Under the pieces are notes generated by a model. The model saw only the letters and a list, made by a program, of their open reading frames with translations, ran no database searches and had not been told where the DNA came from. Shown here piece after piece: positions 54,677 through 62,557 of a stretch of DNA of 64,000 nucleotides. The first letter of the stretch is position 1, and each line of letters starts with the position of its first letter. Where the stretch lies: positions 1,860,001-1,924,000 of the forward strand of contig NZ_JAGIOF010000001.1 of assembly GCF_017876535.1 (NCBI RefSeq). Direction: 5' to 3'. Source of the DNA: Paeniglutamicibacter kerguelensis. GTDB taxonomy: Bacteria > Actinomycetota > Actinomycetes > Actinomycetales > Micrococcaceae. Made by a program: the position numbers and the translations under genes.

Positions 54677-55837
54677 ATGCTCATATTGGTGCTGAATTCC
54701 GGCTCGTCTTCGATCAAGTTCCAGTTGCACCAGTTCCGGGATCCCAACGCCCACGGGGAATCCGAGGTGCTGGCCGTCGGCCAGGTTGAGAAGGCCGCCG
54801 GAGGCAAATCCGGAAAGGGTACCTCCAGCGATCATCTTCCGGCCCTGGACCAGGTCAATCAACGGATACTGACGGTGTTGGCGGGTCAGAAGATCGATGC
54901 CATCGGACATCGGGTGGTCCATGGCGGCGAGCGATTCATCGAACCTGCCGTGCTCATCGAAGAAGCAATTGGGGAGTTGGAGCAGTTGAGCTACCTTGCC
55001 CCGCTTCACAATCCAGACGACATCAGCGGGATCCGCGCTGCCGGCAACACCTGGCCCGGCGTCCCCCAAGTGGCAGTCTTTGACACGGCTTTCCACATGA
55101 CGTTGCCGGAATCTGCTTGGCGCTACGCCATTCCGGAAGACCTCTACAGCCGCTACGGGATCCGCCGCTACGGCTTTCACGGAACCTCCGTCGAGTACGT
55201 CACCAAGGCCGCAGCAGGCTTCCTGGGCCTGCCCCTCGGGCAGTTCGACGGCATCATTGCGCATCTGGGCAGCGGCGCATCGGTGACCGCCATCCAAGGG
55301 GGCCGAAGCATCGATACGTCGATGGGCTTCACGCCGGTGGACGGGCTCGTCATGGGTACGCGCTGCGGGGACATCGATCCCTCGATCGTGTTGTTACTAC
55401 AGCGTCGGGGCCTGGACGCCGACGCCATCGAGGAGCTCCTGAACCTGCAGTCCGGGTTCCAGGCCCTGTGCGGCTTCAGCGACATGCGCTCCATCGAGGA
55501 AGCCGCTATGGCGGGCCACGGCAAGGCCAGGCTGGCCCTGGAGATTGCCGCCTACCGGCTCGCGAAATACATCGGCGGCTACCACGTGGCCGTCGGCGGC
55601 GCCAAGGCCTTGGTCTTCACCGCCGGCATCGGGGAAAACTCGTCTCGGTTCCGTTCCCTGGTTGTCGGAAAGCTTGGGCCGCTGGGAGTCGCGCTTGAAG
55701 ATGCCGCCAACCTAGGCGCATCAATGGAACGTCGTCGCATCAGCTCCATGGATTCGGCGTTCCCGGTGCTCGTGATCCCCACCGATGAAGCACGCGCGAT
55801 CGCCGAAGCCACGGCCGCCCTCATACAGACGCTTTAG
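54677..55837 (+). CDS. ackA: Acetate kinase
   Basis: 386 residues from ATG 54677 with GGAGG nine bases upstream; the frame extends to 54464 only through pseudogene sequence. ASKHA-fold kinase with all acetate kinase signatures: LILVLNSGSSSIKFQL (phosphate 1), GHRVVHGGERF, LAPLHNPDDISGI, VAVFDTAFHMTLPE (active-site Asp), YGFHGTS, IIAHLGSGASVTAI and DPSIV. C-terminus AIAEATAALIQTL. Makes ATP and acetate from acetyl phosphate. No pta is adjacent; acetyl phosphate would come from the phosphoketolase at 62.5 kb. A 12-base perfect palindrome (CGCAATATTGCG, 55842-55853) follows the stop. Confidence 0.96.
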   Translation: MLILVLNSGSSSIKFQLHQFRDPNAHGESEVLAVGQVEKAAGGKSGKGTSSDHLPALDQVNQRILTVLAGQKIDAIGHRVVHGGERFIEPAVLIEEAIGELEQLSYLAPLHNPDDISGIRAAGNTWPGVPQVAVFDTAFHMTLPESAWRYAIPEDLYSRYGIRRYGFHGTSVEYVTKAAAGFLGLPLGQFDGIIAHLGSGASVTAIQGGRSIDTSMGFTPVDGLVMGTRCGDIDPSIVLLLQRRGLDADAIEELLNLQSGFQALCGFSDMRSIEEAAMAGHGKARLALEIAAYRLAKYIGGYHVAVGGAKALVFTAGIGENSSRFRSLVVGKLGPLGVALEDAANLGASMERRRISSMDSAFPVLVIPTDEARAIAEATAALIQTL

Positions 55838-55902
55838 GGTGCGCAATATTGCGTCAGTAACCTTTTGCGCCCAAGGCCAGGAAGTTTAACCGTCCTCCCC
55901 CC

Positions 55903-58900
55903 TCAAACGGCCCGCGTGACAACGCATTCTCCGGTCGCCAGTGACATCTGGAGCTTGTCCCCCGGCCCCAGCGTGCGTTTGGCACCCTCGATACACACCT
56001 CAATGGGATTGGCGTTTCCGGCGAACAGCTGCAATCCAATGCCGTCCGTGGTGACCTCGACATCCATCCCCTGATCACGGAAGTAGAGCCGGAAGGAAAT
56101 GTGCGGCAATTCGAGCGGCAACAACGGATGCAGCCAAAGCGTGCCGTTGCGGGTTTCCACCCCGCCGTAGCAGCGCAGGACCATGTCGGAGGTGCCGGCC
56201 ATGGCCCCGAGGTGAATACCCTCGTGCGTTGTCCCGCCCTGAGTGTCTGCGATATCGCATTCAAGCGCCTGCGCGAAGAGCGACCAAGATTGCTCCCTGT
56301 CGCTGCGTGCCAGCACCCAACTGTGCGCCAGGCGGCTCAAGGTCGATCCATGGCTTGTCCTAGAAAGGTAGTACTGAATGGTCCGCGGCAAAAGATCCTG
56401 CGGCAGCGGGTAGCCGAGCCGGTCAAATACATCCTTCAGTTCCTCGGCGGACAGCAGGTAGAACAGCATCAACACATCGGCCTGCTTGGAAAGCTTGTAG
56501 CAGTTGGTGCTGTCGGCCTCCGCCTGCAGGATCAGGTCAAGCCGTCCAATGTCACCGTAGCGGGTGCGATAGACGGCCCAATCGAATTCCTTCAACTCTT
56601 CATAGCCCTCGAACTGGCTGATGATGCCGTCCGCATGAAACGGAACCCGCAGTCGGCGGCTGATCTTGCCCCAGCGTTCGAGCTCCCCTGCGTCCAGGGA
56701 CAACCGGGTGCATATTTCTTCCCGGCGCTCGACGTTCAACTGGCCGATGGCTTCCGCCGTCTTTGTTAGCACCCAGGACACCATCACGTTGGTATAGGCG
56801 TTGTTGCGCAGGCCTTCACCTGGCCGGCCCGGATAGCCGTCATGGAATTCGTCGGGACCCATGACCCCTGTGATATCGAACCTGTCGTCCACGGCGTCGT
56901 ATGCGGCCAGAGCGGCGAAGAACCTGGAGATTTCGATGAGGATCTCCGCCCCGTATTTCTCAATGAAATCAAGATCGCCACTTGCTTGGTAGTACTGCCA
57001 GACGCTATAGGCCACTGCAAGACCGACGTGGCGCTGCCGATGGGAATGGTCCGGCATCCATTGCTGGTCGCGAACATTGAAAAGCGCGGCAGGAGTTTCT
57101 TCGCGTCCGTCGCTACCGCTTTGCCAGGGAAACATTGCTCCCGTCAGGCCCACTCGGCGGGCCGCGGCCCGTGCTTCATCGAGACGACGAAATCTGTAGA
57201 GCAGTAGCGAGCGCGTGAGATCCGGCCTTCGCAGGGTGAGCATGGGGTAGATGAAGAGTTCGTCCCAAAAAATGTGTCCGCGGTAGCCTTCTCCGTGCAG
57301 GCCACGTGCCGGAACCCCGGCGTCCAGATCCGGTTCGGCCGCGAAAACGGTTTGCAGCACATGGAAGATGTTCAGGTTGAGGTCCTGCGATTGCTGGATC
57401 CCGCCACGCATAATGATGCCGAATCTGTCCCACAAACCTTCCCAGATCCTGCTTTGGGACGCCGCAAGAGAGCCCGCATCCGGTGCACTTCTGATCTTGT
57501 GGATTGCGCTTAACGCCGCGGTGGATATCGCCCTGTCGCGGGACGTGGCAACCGCGGCGAGTTTTTCAATGACAACCGGCCGGCCGGCTTCGACAGAAAA
57601 TACAAGTTCGCGCCCCACCAGGTTCCCGTCGGCGAAGAACCGGCTTGTATGGGCCGCTTTGTTGCCGTCTTCATCAGTCAGACGAGTCCGCAATGCCGTG
57701 GCAATTCCGATCTCGGACTGGCTCGTTCGCGATTCCAACAGCACAACCTCATCATCGAGCGTCGTCCCCGCCACGACAGCAAGATGATGGGCGGTGAGCT
57801 GCCTGTCAACGGCGGCATTTCGGTTCTCCACGCCTCCGTTGACGGCAGAAACAACCATGATTTCACCTGACCAGTTTTCGGCCTCAACAGTGGTTTCCAG
57901 GCAGGCCAAATGCCGATGTGCCAACGACTGAAATTGGCGGGAAATCACACTGGTGGTGCGGCCATCCGAGTCTCGATAGCGATTCATGCGGGTCAAGATC
58001 CCACGGCGCAGGTCCAGTTCCTGCCGATGGCACAGCATTTCCGCCTGCCCGGGGCGCAAAACGGGACCGCCCACCGCCCGGACGCTCAGGAAGGTCCAGT
58101 CCGGGGTGTTGACCATGTGTTCGGATTCGTCGCGGCGACCGGCCAAGTCAGTGGTCACCCTGTTGAAGACGCCGGCCAAATAGCTTCCGGGGTAGTGGGT
58201 TTCATCCGCCACGCTGCCGGGGAACGAAGCGCGGGTGGCCCAATAGCCGTTCCCCAGCGTGCACAGTGCCTCACGCCGCCCTTCCAACACCGGGTCGAAG
58301 CCTTCGTAGGTCAGCAGCCACGGGTCCAAAGCGCCGACGGGGTGCTCGACTTCTTCCAAAGCCCGAAGCGTAGATTCCGAAACGATGTCCTGCATCTTTC
58401 CAACCCCCAGGTCAAGAGCGCGCAGGTCAGCCACGATGACGTCCGCACCCGAGACACGGCGTGTGTTTGACCAGGTCGACCTGTCGACCTCGGCCACCAA
58501 CGCGAAGCCACCTGCAACGCCTGCCTCGACCCTGTCCTCCCCGTGGACCACGACGCCAGTTCGTGCAGGCCCGACCCCGAGCCGTCGTGCCGCATCCAGG
58601 AACATGTCCGGGAAAGCACTGTCCGGGAGCGACAAGTTGGCCCCGCCGAGACAAGGGACCACCACCGTGAACTGGTCAAGGACGCCTGCCGAAACCATTG
58701 CTTCCCGGCTGACGCTTCTGGTTGCAACCAGTGCCGTCGGTATCTTGGCCTCTGCAAGGCGGCGCAACAGGGCCAACGCGTCCGGGAAGACGCGTATTTC
58801 CTCGTGGGCTTGCAACGTTTCGAAGATCTGTCGCTTGAGACTCGCCAGACCATGAATGCTGAGAGTATCCGCCGCGTCCCCGGGAATACCTTCGGACAGA

Positions 58901-59166
58901 TCGACGGCTCGCGAGGTGAGAAAGTCCCTGAGTCCGCGCTCACTGCTTCGACCGTCGAAAAATCTCCCGTAGTCCTGATCTATATCGAAACCACGGTCAG
59001 CAATTCCTGGAATTTCCTTCAGGATCTTATCGACGAGCATCTTCCACGCCAAGGAATGCAGGTGCGATGTGTCTGCAATGACTCCATCCCAGTCAAGAAT
59101 GACTGCGGCACAGGCTCCCATCGGAGATCTTCCACCATGACGCGCAGGCAGATTACGAAGCTTCAT
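55903..59166 (-). CDS. HAD (beta-phosphoglucomutase-like) / GH65 sugar phosphorylase fusion
   Basis: 1087 residues from ATG 59166, 28 bases after the P-ATPase stop; ATG 59121 with GGTGGAAG before it is a good alternative that removes 15 residues. Domain 1 (to about residue 260) is a HAD phosphatase/mutase: AAVILDWDGVIADTSHLHSL with the Asp25/Asp27 pair, and HGEDRVEAG. Domain 2 is GH65: GNGYWATRAS, FWDELFIYPMLTLRRPD and GVMGPDEFHDG with the general acid Glu773. GH65 enzymes split trehalose, maltose or kojibiose with phosphate, giving beta-glucose 1-phosphate, which a beta-PGM domain turns into glucose 6-phosphate. Layout resembles M. tuberculosis Rv2006 without its trehalose-phosphatase domain. 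Confidence 0.9.
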   Translation of the reverse strand: MKLRNLPARHGGRSPMGACAAVILDWDGVIADTSHLHSLAWKMLVDKILKEIPGIADRGFDIDQDYGRFFDGRSSERGLRDFLTSRAVDLSEGIPGDAADTLSIHGLASLKRQIFETLQAHEEIRVFPDALALLRRLAEAKIPTALVATRSVSREAMVSAGVLDQFTVVVPCLGGANLSLPDSAFPDMFLDAARRLGVGPARTGVVVHGEDRVEAGVAGGFALVAEVDRSTWSNTRRVSGADVIVADLRALDLGVGKMQDIVSESTLRALEEVEHPVGALDPWLLTYEGFDPVLEGRREALCTLGNGYWATRASFPGSVADETHYPGSYLAGVFNRVTTDLAGRRDESEHMVNTPDWTFLSVRAVGGPVLRPGQAEMLCHRQELDLRRGILTRMNRYRDSDGRTTSVISRQFQSLAHRHLACLETTVEAENWSGEIMVVSAVNGGVENRNAAVDRQLTAHHLAVVAGTTLDDEVVLLESRTSQSEIGIATALRTRLTDEDGNKAAHTSRFFADGNLVGRELVFSVEAGRPVVIEKLAAVATSRDRAISTAALSAIHKIRSAPDAGSLAASQSRIWEGLWDRFGIIMRGGIQQSQDLNLNIFHVLQTVFAAEPDLDAGVPARGLHGEGYRGHIFWDELFIYPMLTLRRPDLTRSLLLYRFRRLDEARAAARRVGLTGAMFPWQSGSDGREETPAALFNVRDQQWMPDHSHRQRHVGLAVAYSVWQYYQASGDLDFIEKYGAEILIEISRFFAALAAYDAVDDRFDITGVMGPDEFHDGYPGRPGEGLRNNAYTNVMVSWVLTKTAEAIGQLNVERREEICTRLSLDAGELERWGKISRRLRVPFHADGIISQFEGYEELKEFDWAVYRTRYGDIGRLDLILQAEADSTNCYKLSKQADVLMLFYLLSAEELKDVFDRLGYPLPQDLLPRTIQYYLSRTSHGSTLSRLAHSWVLARSDREQSWSLFAQALECDIADTQGGTTHEGIHLGAMAGTSDMVLRCYGGVETRNGTLWLHPLLPLELPHISFRLYFRDQGMDVEVTTDGIGLQLFAGNANPIEVCIEGAKRTLGPGDKLQMSLATGECVVTRAV

Positions 59167-59194
59167 GGGACATGACACCCCCGGGGCCCGTTCA

Positions 59195-61849
59195 TCAGGA
59201 CCTGATCGATCCGGCGACACTGAACCGGGCAGCCCGGCGATGAACGTGGTGGGGGCGGCCGCGTTTGCGGATCGCCGGAGCCAGTTGGACAGGTCTGGAG
59301 AAGAACCAAACCTTGGCACACTCCACTATGACCAGGTAGACCACTACCAGCGCCAGCAGGGACAGGAAAAACGGCACGGGCAACGGATCAAAACCCAGCA
59401 CCCCGGCCAGCGGGGAGAACGGAAGGTAGATGCCCAACGCCACCACTCCGATGGCCGCCCAAAGCAGCCCGGCCGAGGGCTTGCTGCGCAGGAACGGCAC
59501 CCGGCGGGTTCTGATCGCAAATATTATCAGGGTTTGCGTAGCGATGGATTCAATGAACCAGCCCGCCCGGAACTCCCCCGGTGCCGCGTGGAATGCGAAG
59601 ATCATAAGCCCGAAGGTCGCGAAGTCAAAGAGCGAGCTGATGGGTCCAAAGAGCAGCATGAAGCGCCGGATGAACGAAATGTCCCAATGCGAGGGCGCGA
59701 GCAGTTGTTCCTTGTCCACCCGGTCCCCGGGGATGGCAAGCTGGCTGGTGTCGTAGAGCAGGTTGTTGAGCAGGATCTGTCCCGGCAACATGGGCAGGAA
59801 GCTCAAGACAACGGAGGCCGTCGCCGCGCTGAACATGTTGCCGAAGTTGCTCGAGGTTCCCATCAGCACGTACTTGATGGTGTTTGCAAAGATCCTCCGG
59901 CCCTCCCGAACGCCTTCGGCCAGGACGCCCAGGTCCTTGTCCATCAAGACGATGTCGGCTGCGTCCTTGGCGACGTCCGTGGCACTTTCAACGGAAATGC
60001 CGACGTCGGCTTGGTGGAGCGCCAAGGCGTCGTTGACTCCGTCTCCCAGGAACGCGACGGCACGGCCCTGTTGGCGCAGAAGCCTGATGAGCCGTGCCTT
60101 CTGTTCCGGGGACACCCGGGCGAAGATGCTTGCATCTCTGGCAGCCTCGCCGAGTTCCTGGTCGCTCAGGGCATCCATCTGCACACCGATCAGTGTCCCG
60201 CCCAGCACCAGCCCCAGATCCCTGCACACTTTTTCCGCGACCCGGGCATTGTCCCCCGTGGCAATCTTTACGGTAATGCCCAAAGCTGCCAGATCGACAA
60301 GCGACTTCTTCGCGTTGTCCTTTGGCTTGTCTTGGAAGACGAGGAATCCTGCCAAGTGAAAACCGTGTTCGTCGGCGGGCCCGATCTCCGTCAGGCCGGT
60401 GGCCGGACGGGTGGCCACCGCAACAACCCGTGCACCCTGGTCGTATTGTTCATCCAGCAGGTTCTGCGCAGTAGGTGGAACCTCGATGCACAAACGCATG
60501 ACATCCTCCGGGGACCCCTTGCTGACAATGCGTCGGTTCCCGGCCGAGTCAGTAACCAGGACGCTGGTCATTCGACGCTGGTGGTCAAAGGGAACGATGT
60601 CCAGCCGTTTCCAGCAACCCGGCTCAAAGTCCCTGGCCTGCCCCGAATCCCACAGTGCGGCGTCCAAGGTGTTTTGCCCCACGGTCGAGACAATGTCCTG
60701 TGCGTAGTCGACCTCCGTGGACAGCAACCCCATGACAAAGAGTTCCTCCGCCGGGATCGTCGAAAGCACCGGCAGCGCAATGGTGAATCCGATGCGCCCC
60801 TCGGTCAAGGTGCCGGTTTTATCCGTCACCAGCACATCCATGTCGCCCAGGTCCTCGATGCAGACCAGCCGCTTGACCAAGACGTTCCGCTTGGCCAGCG
60901 CCCTGGTGCCGGCGGCCAGGCAGGTGCTCACCACCGCGGGCAACAGCTGGGGCGTGATGCCCACGGCTATGGCAAGGGAGAACAGCAACGAGTCGATCAA
61001 CGGTCGCCCCAGGAGCAGGTTCGCAATGAAGATGAGGCTCGTCAAGACGACTGCCACCTGCAAGAGAAGATACGAAAATCGTTTCAGGCCCAGCTGAAAC
61101 TCGGTCTGGGGATGGTGCTCGCCCAGCCCCAAGGCGATCCGACCGAATTCGGTCCGGCCGCCCGTGGCCACGACGATACCGACGCAGCTGCCGGATTGAA
61201 TCACGGTCCCCATGAAAACGCAACAGCTTAGGTCCCCCACTGACACCTCACCGCTGACGGGCGCGGGATTCTTGTCCATCGGAAGCGATTCCCCGGTGAG
61301 GATGCTTTCGTCGCACAAGAGGTCATCACAGGCAAGCAGCCTGATGTCGGCGGGGATGATGGCACCCAAGGCCAGCCGCACCACATCGCCGGGAACGAGG
61401 TCCACAACATCGATCTGGCGCGCGACGCCGTCCCGAAGAACCACAGCGGTGTGAGTGACGCGTGAGTGAAGAGCCTGCGCTGCGCGTTCGGCCCGGAACT
61501 CGTTGCTGAAGCCCAGGCCAACACTGACCGCCAAGATCACGGCGATAACCAACGAGTTCGTCTTGTCCCCCAGAAACAAGGACAACCCTGCGGTGACAAT
61601 CAAAAGGACCAGGATCGGGCTACGCAGCTGCCGCCACAGGACAGACCACGGGTTGGTTTTGTGGGTTCTCAGCGCATTGGGGCCCACCACGGCCAAGCGG
61701 CGCGCCGCTTCCCCGTCGCTCAGGCCTTTTTCGCTGGACTTCAAGTCCAGCAGGACCCGTTCCACGGCTTGCCGGGCAGCACCATCCATTGAAAGCGCCA
61801 AGGCATCCGCTGTTTCAGGGCCTGCCGACTGGACCATGGTTGGTTTCAT
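59195..61849 (-). CDS. P-type cation ATPase, MgtA/CtpF group
   Basis: 884 residues from ATG 61849, which lies inside the end of the USP gene (35-base overlap), so translation is probably coupled. P2/P3-type layout: actuator TGESLPMDK (185-193), helix 4 SLAIAVGITPQLLPAVV, phosphorylation site DKTGTLTEGR (Asp343), KGSPEDV in the nucleotide domain, and GDGVNDALALHQADVGISVE in the hinge. The ITPxxLP variant and overall text follow magnesium-translocating MgtA; M. tuberculosis CtpF (Rv1997) occupies the same place beside a USP in the DosR cluster. The ion (Mg2+ or Ca2+) is not settled by sequence reading. Confidence 0.92.
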   Translation of the reverse strand: MKPTMVQSAGPETADALALSMDGAARQAVERVLLDLKSSEKGLSDGEAARRLAVVGPNALRTHKTNPWSVLWRQLRSPILVLLIVTAGLSLFLGDKTNSLVIAVILAVSVGLGFSNEFRAERAAQALHSRVTHTAVVLRDGVARQIDVVDLVPGDVVRLALGAIIPADIRLLACDDLLCDESILTGESLPMDKNPAPVSGEVSVGDLSCCVFMGTVIQSGSCVGIVVATGGRTEFGRIALGLGEHHPQTEFQLGLKRFSYLLLQVAVVLTSLIFIANLLLGRPLIDSLLFSLAIAVGITPQLLPAVVSTCLAAGTRALAKRNVLVKRLVCIEDLGDMDVLVTDKTGTLTEGRIGFTIALPVLSTIPAEELFVMGLLSTEVDYAQDIVSTVGQNTLDAALWDSGQARDFEPGCWKRLDIVPFDHQRRMTSVLVTDSAGNRRIVSKGSPEDVMRLCIEVPPTAQNLLDEQYDQGARVVAVATRPATGLTEIGPADEHGFHLAGFLVFQDKPKDNAKKSLVDLAALGITVKIATGDNARVAEKVCRDLGLVLGGTLIGVQMDALSDQELGEAARDASIFARVSPEQKARLIRLLRQQGRAVAFLGDGVNDALALHQADVGISVESATDVAKDAADIVLMDKDLGVLAEGVREGRRIFANTIKYVLMGTSSNFGNMFSAATASVVLSFLPMLPGQILLNNLLYDTSQLAIPGDRVDKEQLLAPSHWDISFIRRFMLLFGPISSLFDFATFGLMIFAFHAAPGEFRAGWFIESIATQTLIIFAIRTRRVPFLRSKPSAGLLWAAIGVVALGIYLPFSPLAGVLGFDPLPVPFFLSLLALVVVYLVIVECAKVWFFSRPVQLAPAIRKRGRPHHVHRRAARFSVAGSIRS

Positions 61850-62315
61850 GCCCCGTTCCCCCGGCTTCCGGCGCCGTCGTCGCGGGATGGACAACAAGAA
61901 TCGGGCACGCTGAATGCTCCGTGCAAGCAGAGCTGCCGGATCCCAGCAGCAAGCCGGCAAATCCCCCATGACATCGCGAACCGACAACAAGCATGACGGC
62001 CGACTTGTTTTGCTCGATCAGGACCTGTGCGGGCTGTCCCTGGAAGCACTTGCCAACCAGGCCTTCGGGCGTGTGCTCGCCGAAGGCCTCGGCGAGCACA
62101 TCCGCCAGGATCTGCTGGGCATCGGCTTCGGGGTTCCAACACGGAAGGGCATAGGCACCCCACGAGGTCTCGAAGTGCCAGGTCGTGACGGCCACAATGA
62201 CCGCGTCAAGTTGCGGCGCCAATTTGGCATCCCATTTGAGGGCCTTCGCGGAACAGGCCGAATCGTCGACCCCCACCACGATTTGCGGACGCTCGCGGAC
62301 CTTCGGGTCCTCCAT
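61815..62315 (-). CDS. Universal stress protein
   Basis: 166 residues from ATG 62315; a longer frame to 62405 exists but its first 30 codons look unrelated. USP fold: RPQIVVGVDDSACSAKALKW at the first strand and helix, and the ATP-loop region MLVVGSRCHGGFAGLLLGSG, then CPILVVHP. First gene of the minus-strand operon USP, P-ATPase, HAD-GH65, and divergent from phosphoketolase across a 242-base spacer that holds a DosR-box-like palindrome. Confidence 0.9.
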   Translation of the reverse strand: MEDPKVRERPQIVVGVDDSACSAKALKWDAKLAPQLDAVIVAVTTWHFETSWGAYALPCWNPEADAQQILADVLAEAFGEHTPEGLVGKCFQGQPAQVLIEQNKSAVMLVVGSRCHGGFAGLLLGSGSSACTEHSACPILVVHPATTAPEAGGTGHETNHGPVGRP

Positions 62316-62434
62316 GGCATCTACCGTCTTTCGCTTATCCGCATGATTCAACGGAGTTTTCCCGCCGAAGAAAAACGCACAGAACAGCCCGTCCCTAAAC
62401 ATCAATCTTTTATGCCCCGTGGAGTGGTTGAACA

Positions 62435-62448
62435 GGGCACAAGGTCCC
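62435..62448. promoter_or_regulatory. DosR-box-like palindrome in the USP/phosphoketolase divergent promoter region
   Basis: GGGCACAAGGTCCC, reading GGGACCTTGTGCCC on the other strand. It keeps the outer GGG/CCC and central TT/AA of the DosR core, lies about 120 bases from the USP start and 110 bases from the phosphoketolase start, and is followed by TAA as in the extended consensus. Could serve both promoters. Inferred from sequence resemblance only. Confidence 0.45.
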
Positions 62449-62557
62449 TAACCGTCCTGCTTGATTCATGCAAAGGTGGAAGCGGCGGAACGCCCATCCA
62501 TCGACTCGAAGAGCCCGTCAACCGGGCAGGGATCCAACACATCCAAATGGAGCACCC

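Noticed and set aside
55842..55853. CGCAATATTGCG palindrome as terminator of ackA
   Set aside because: It has no loop and no T-run. It might be a protein-binding site, but one copy gives no support.
59165..61231. A plus-strand open frame of 688 codons
   Set aside because: Antisense to the P-type ATPase, whose motifs are complete on the other strand. Composition is that of a shadow frame.
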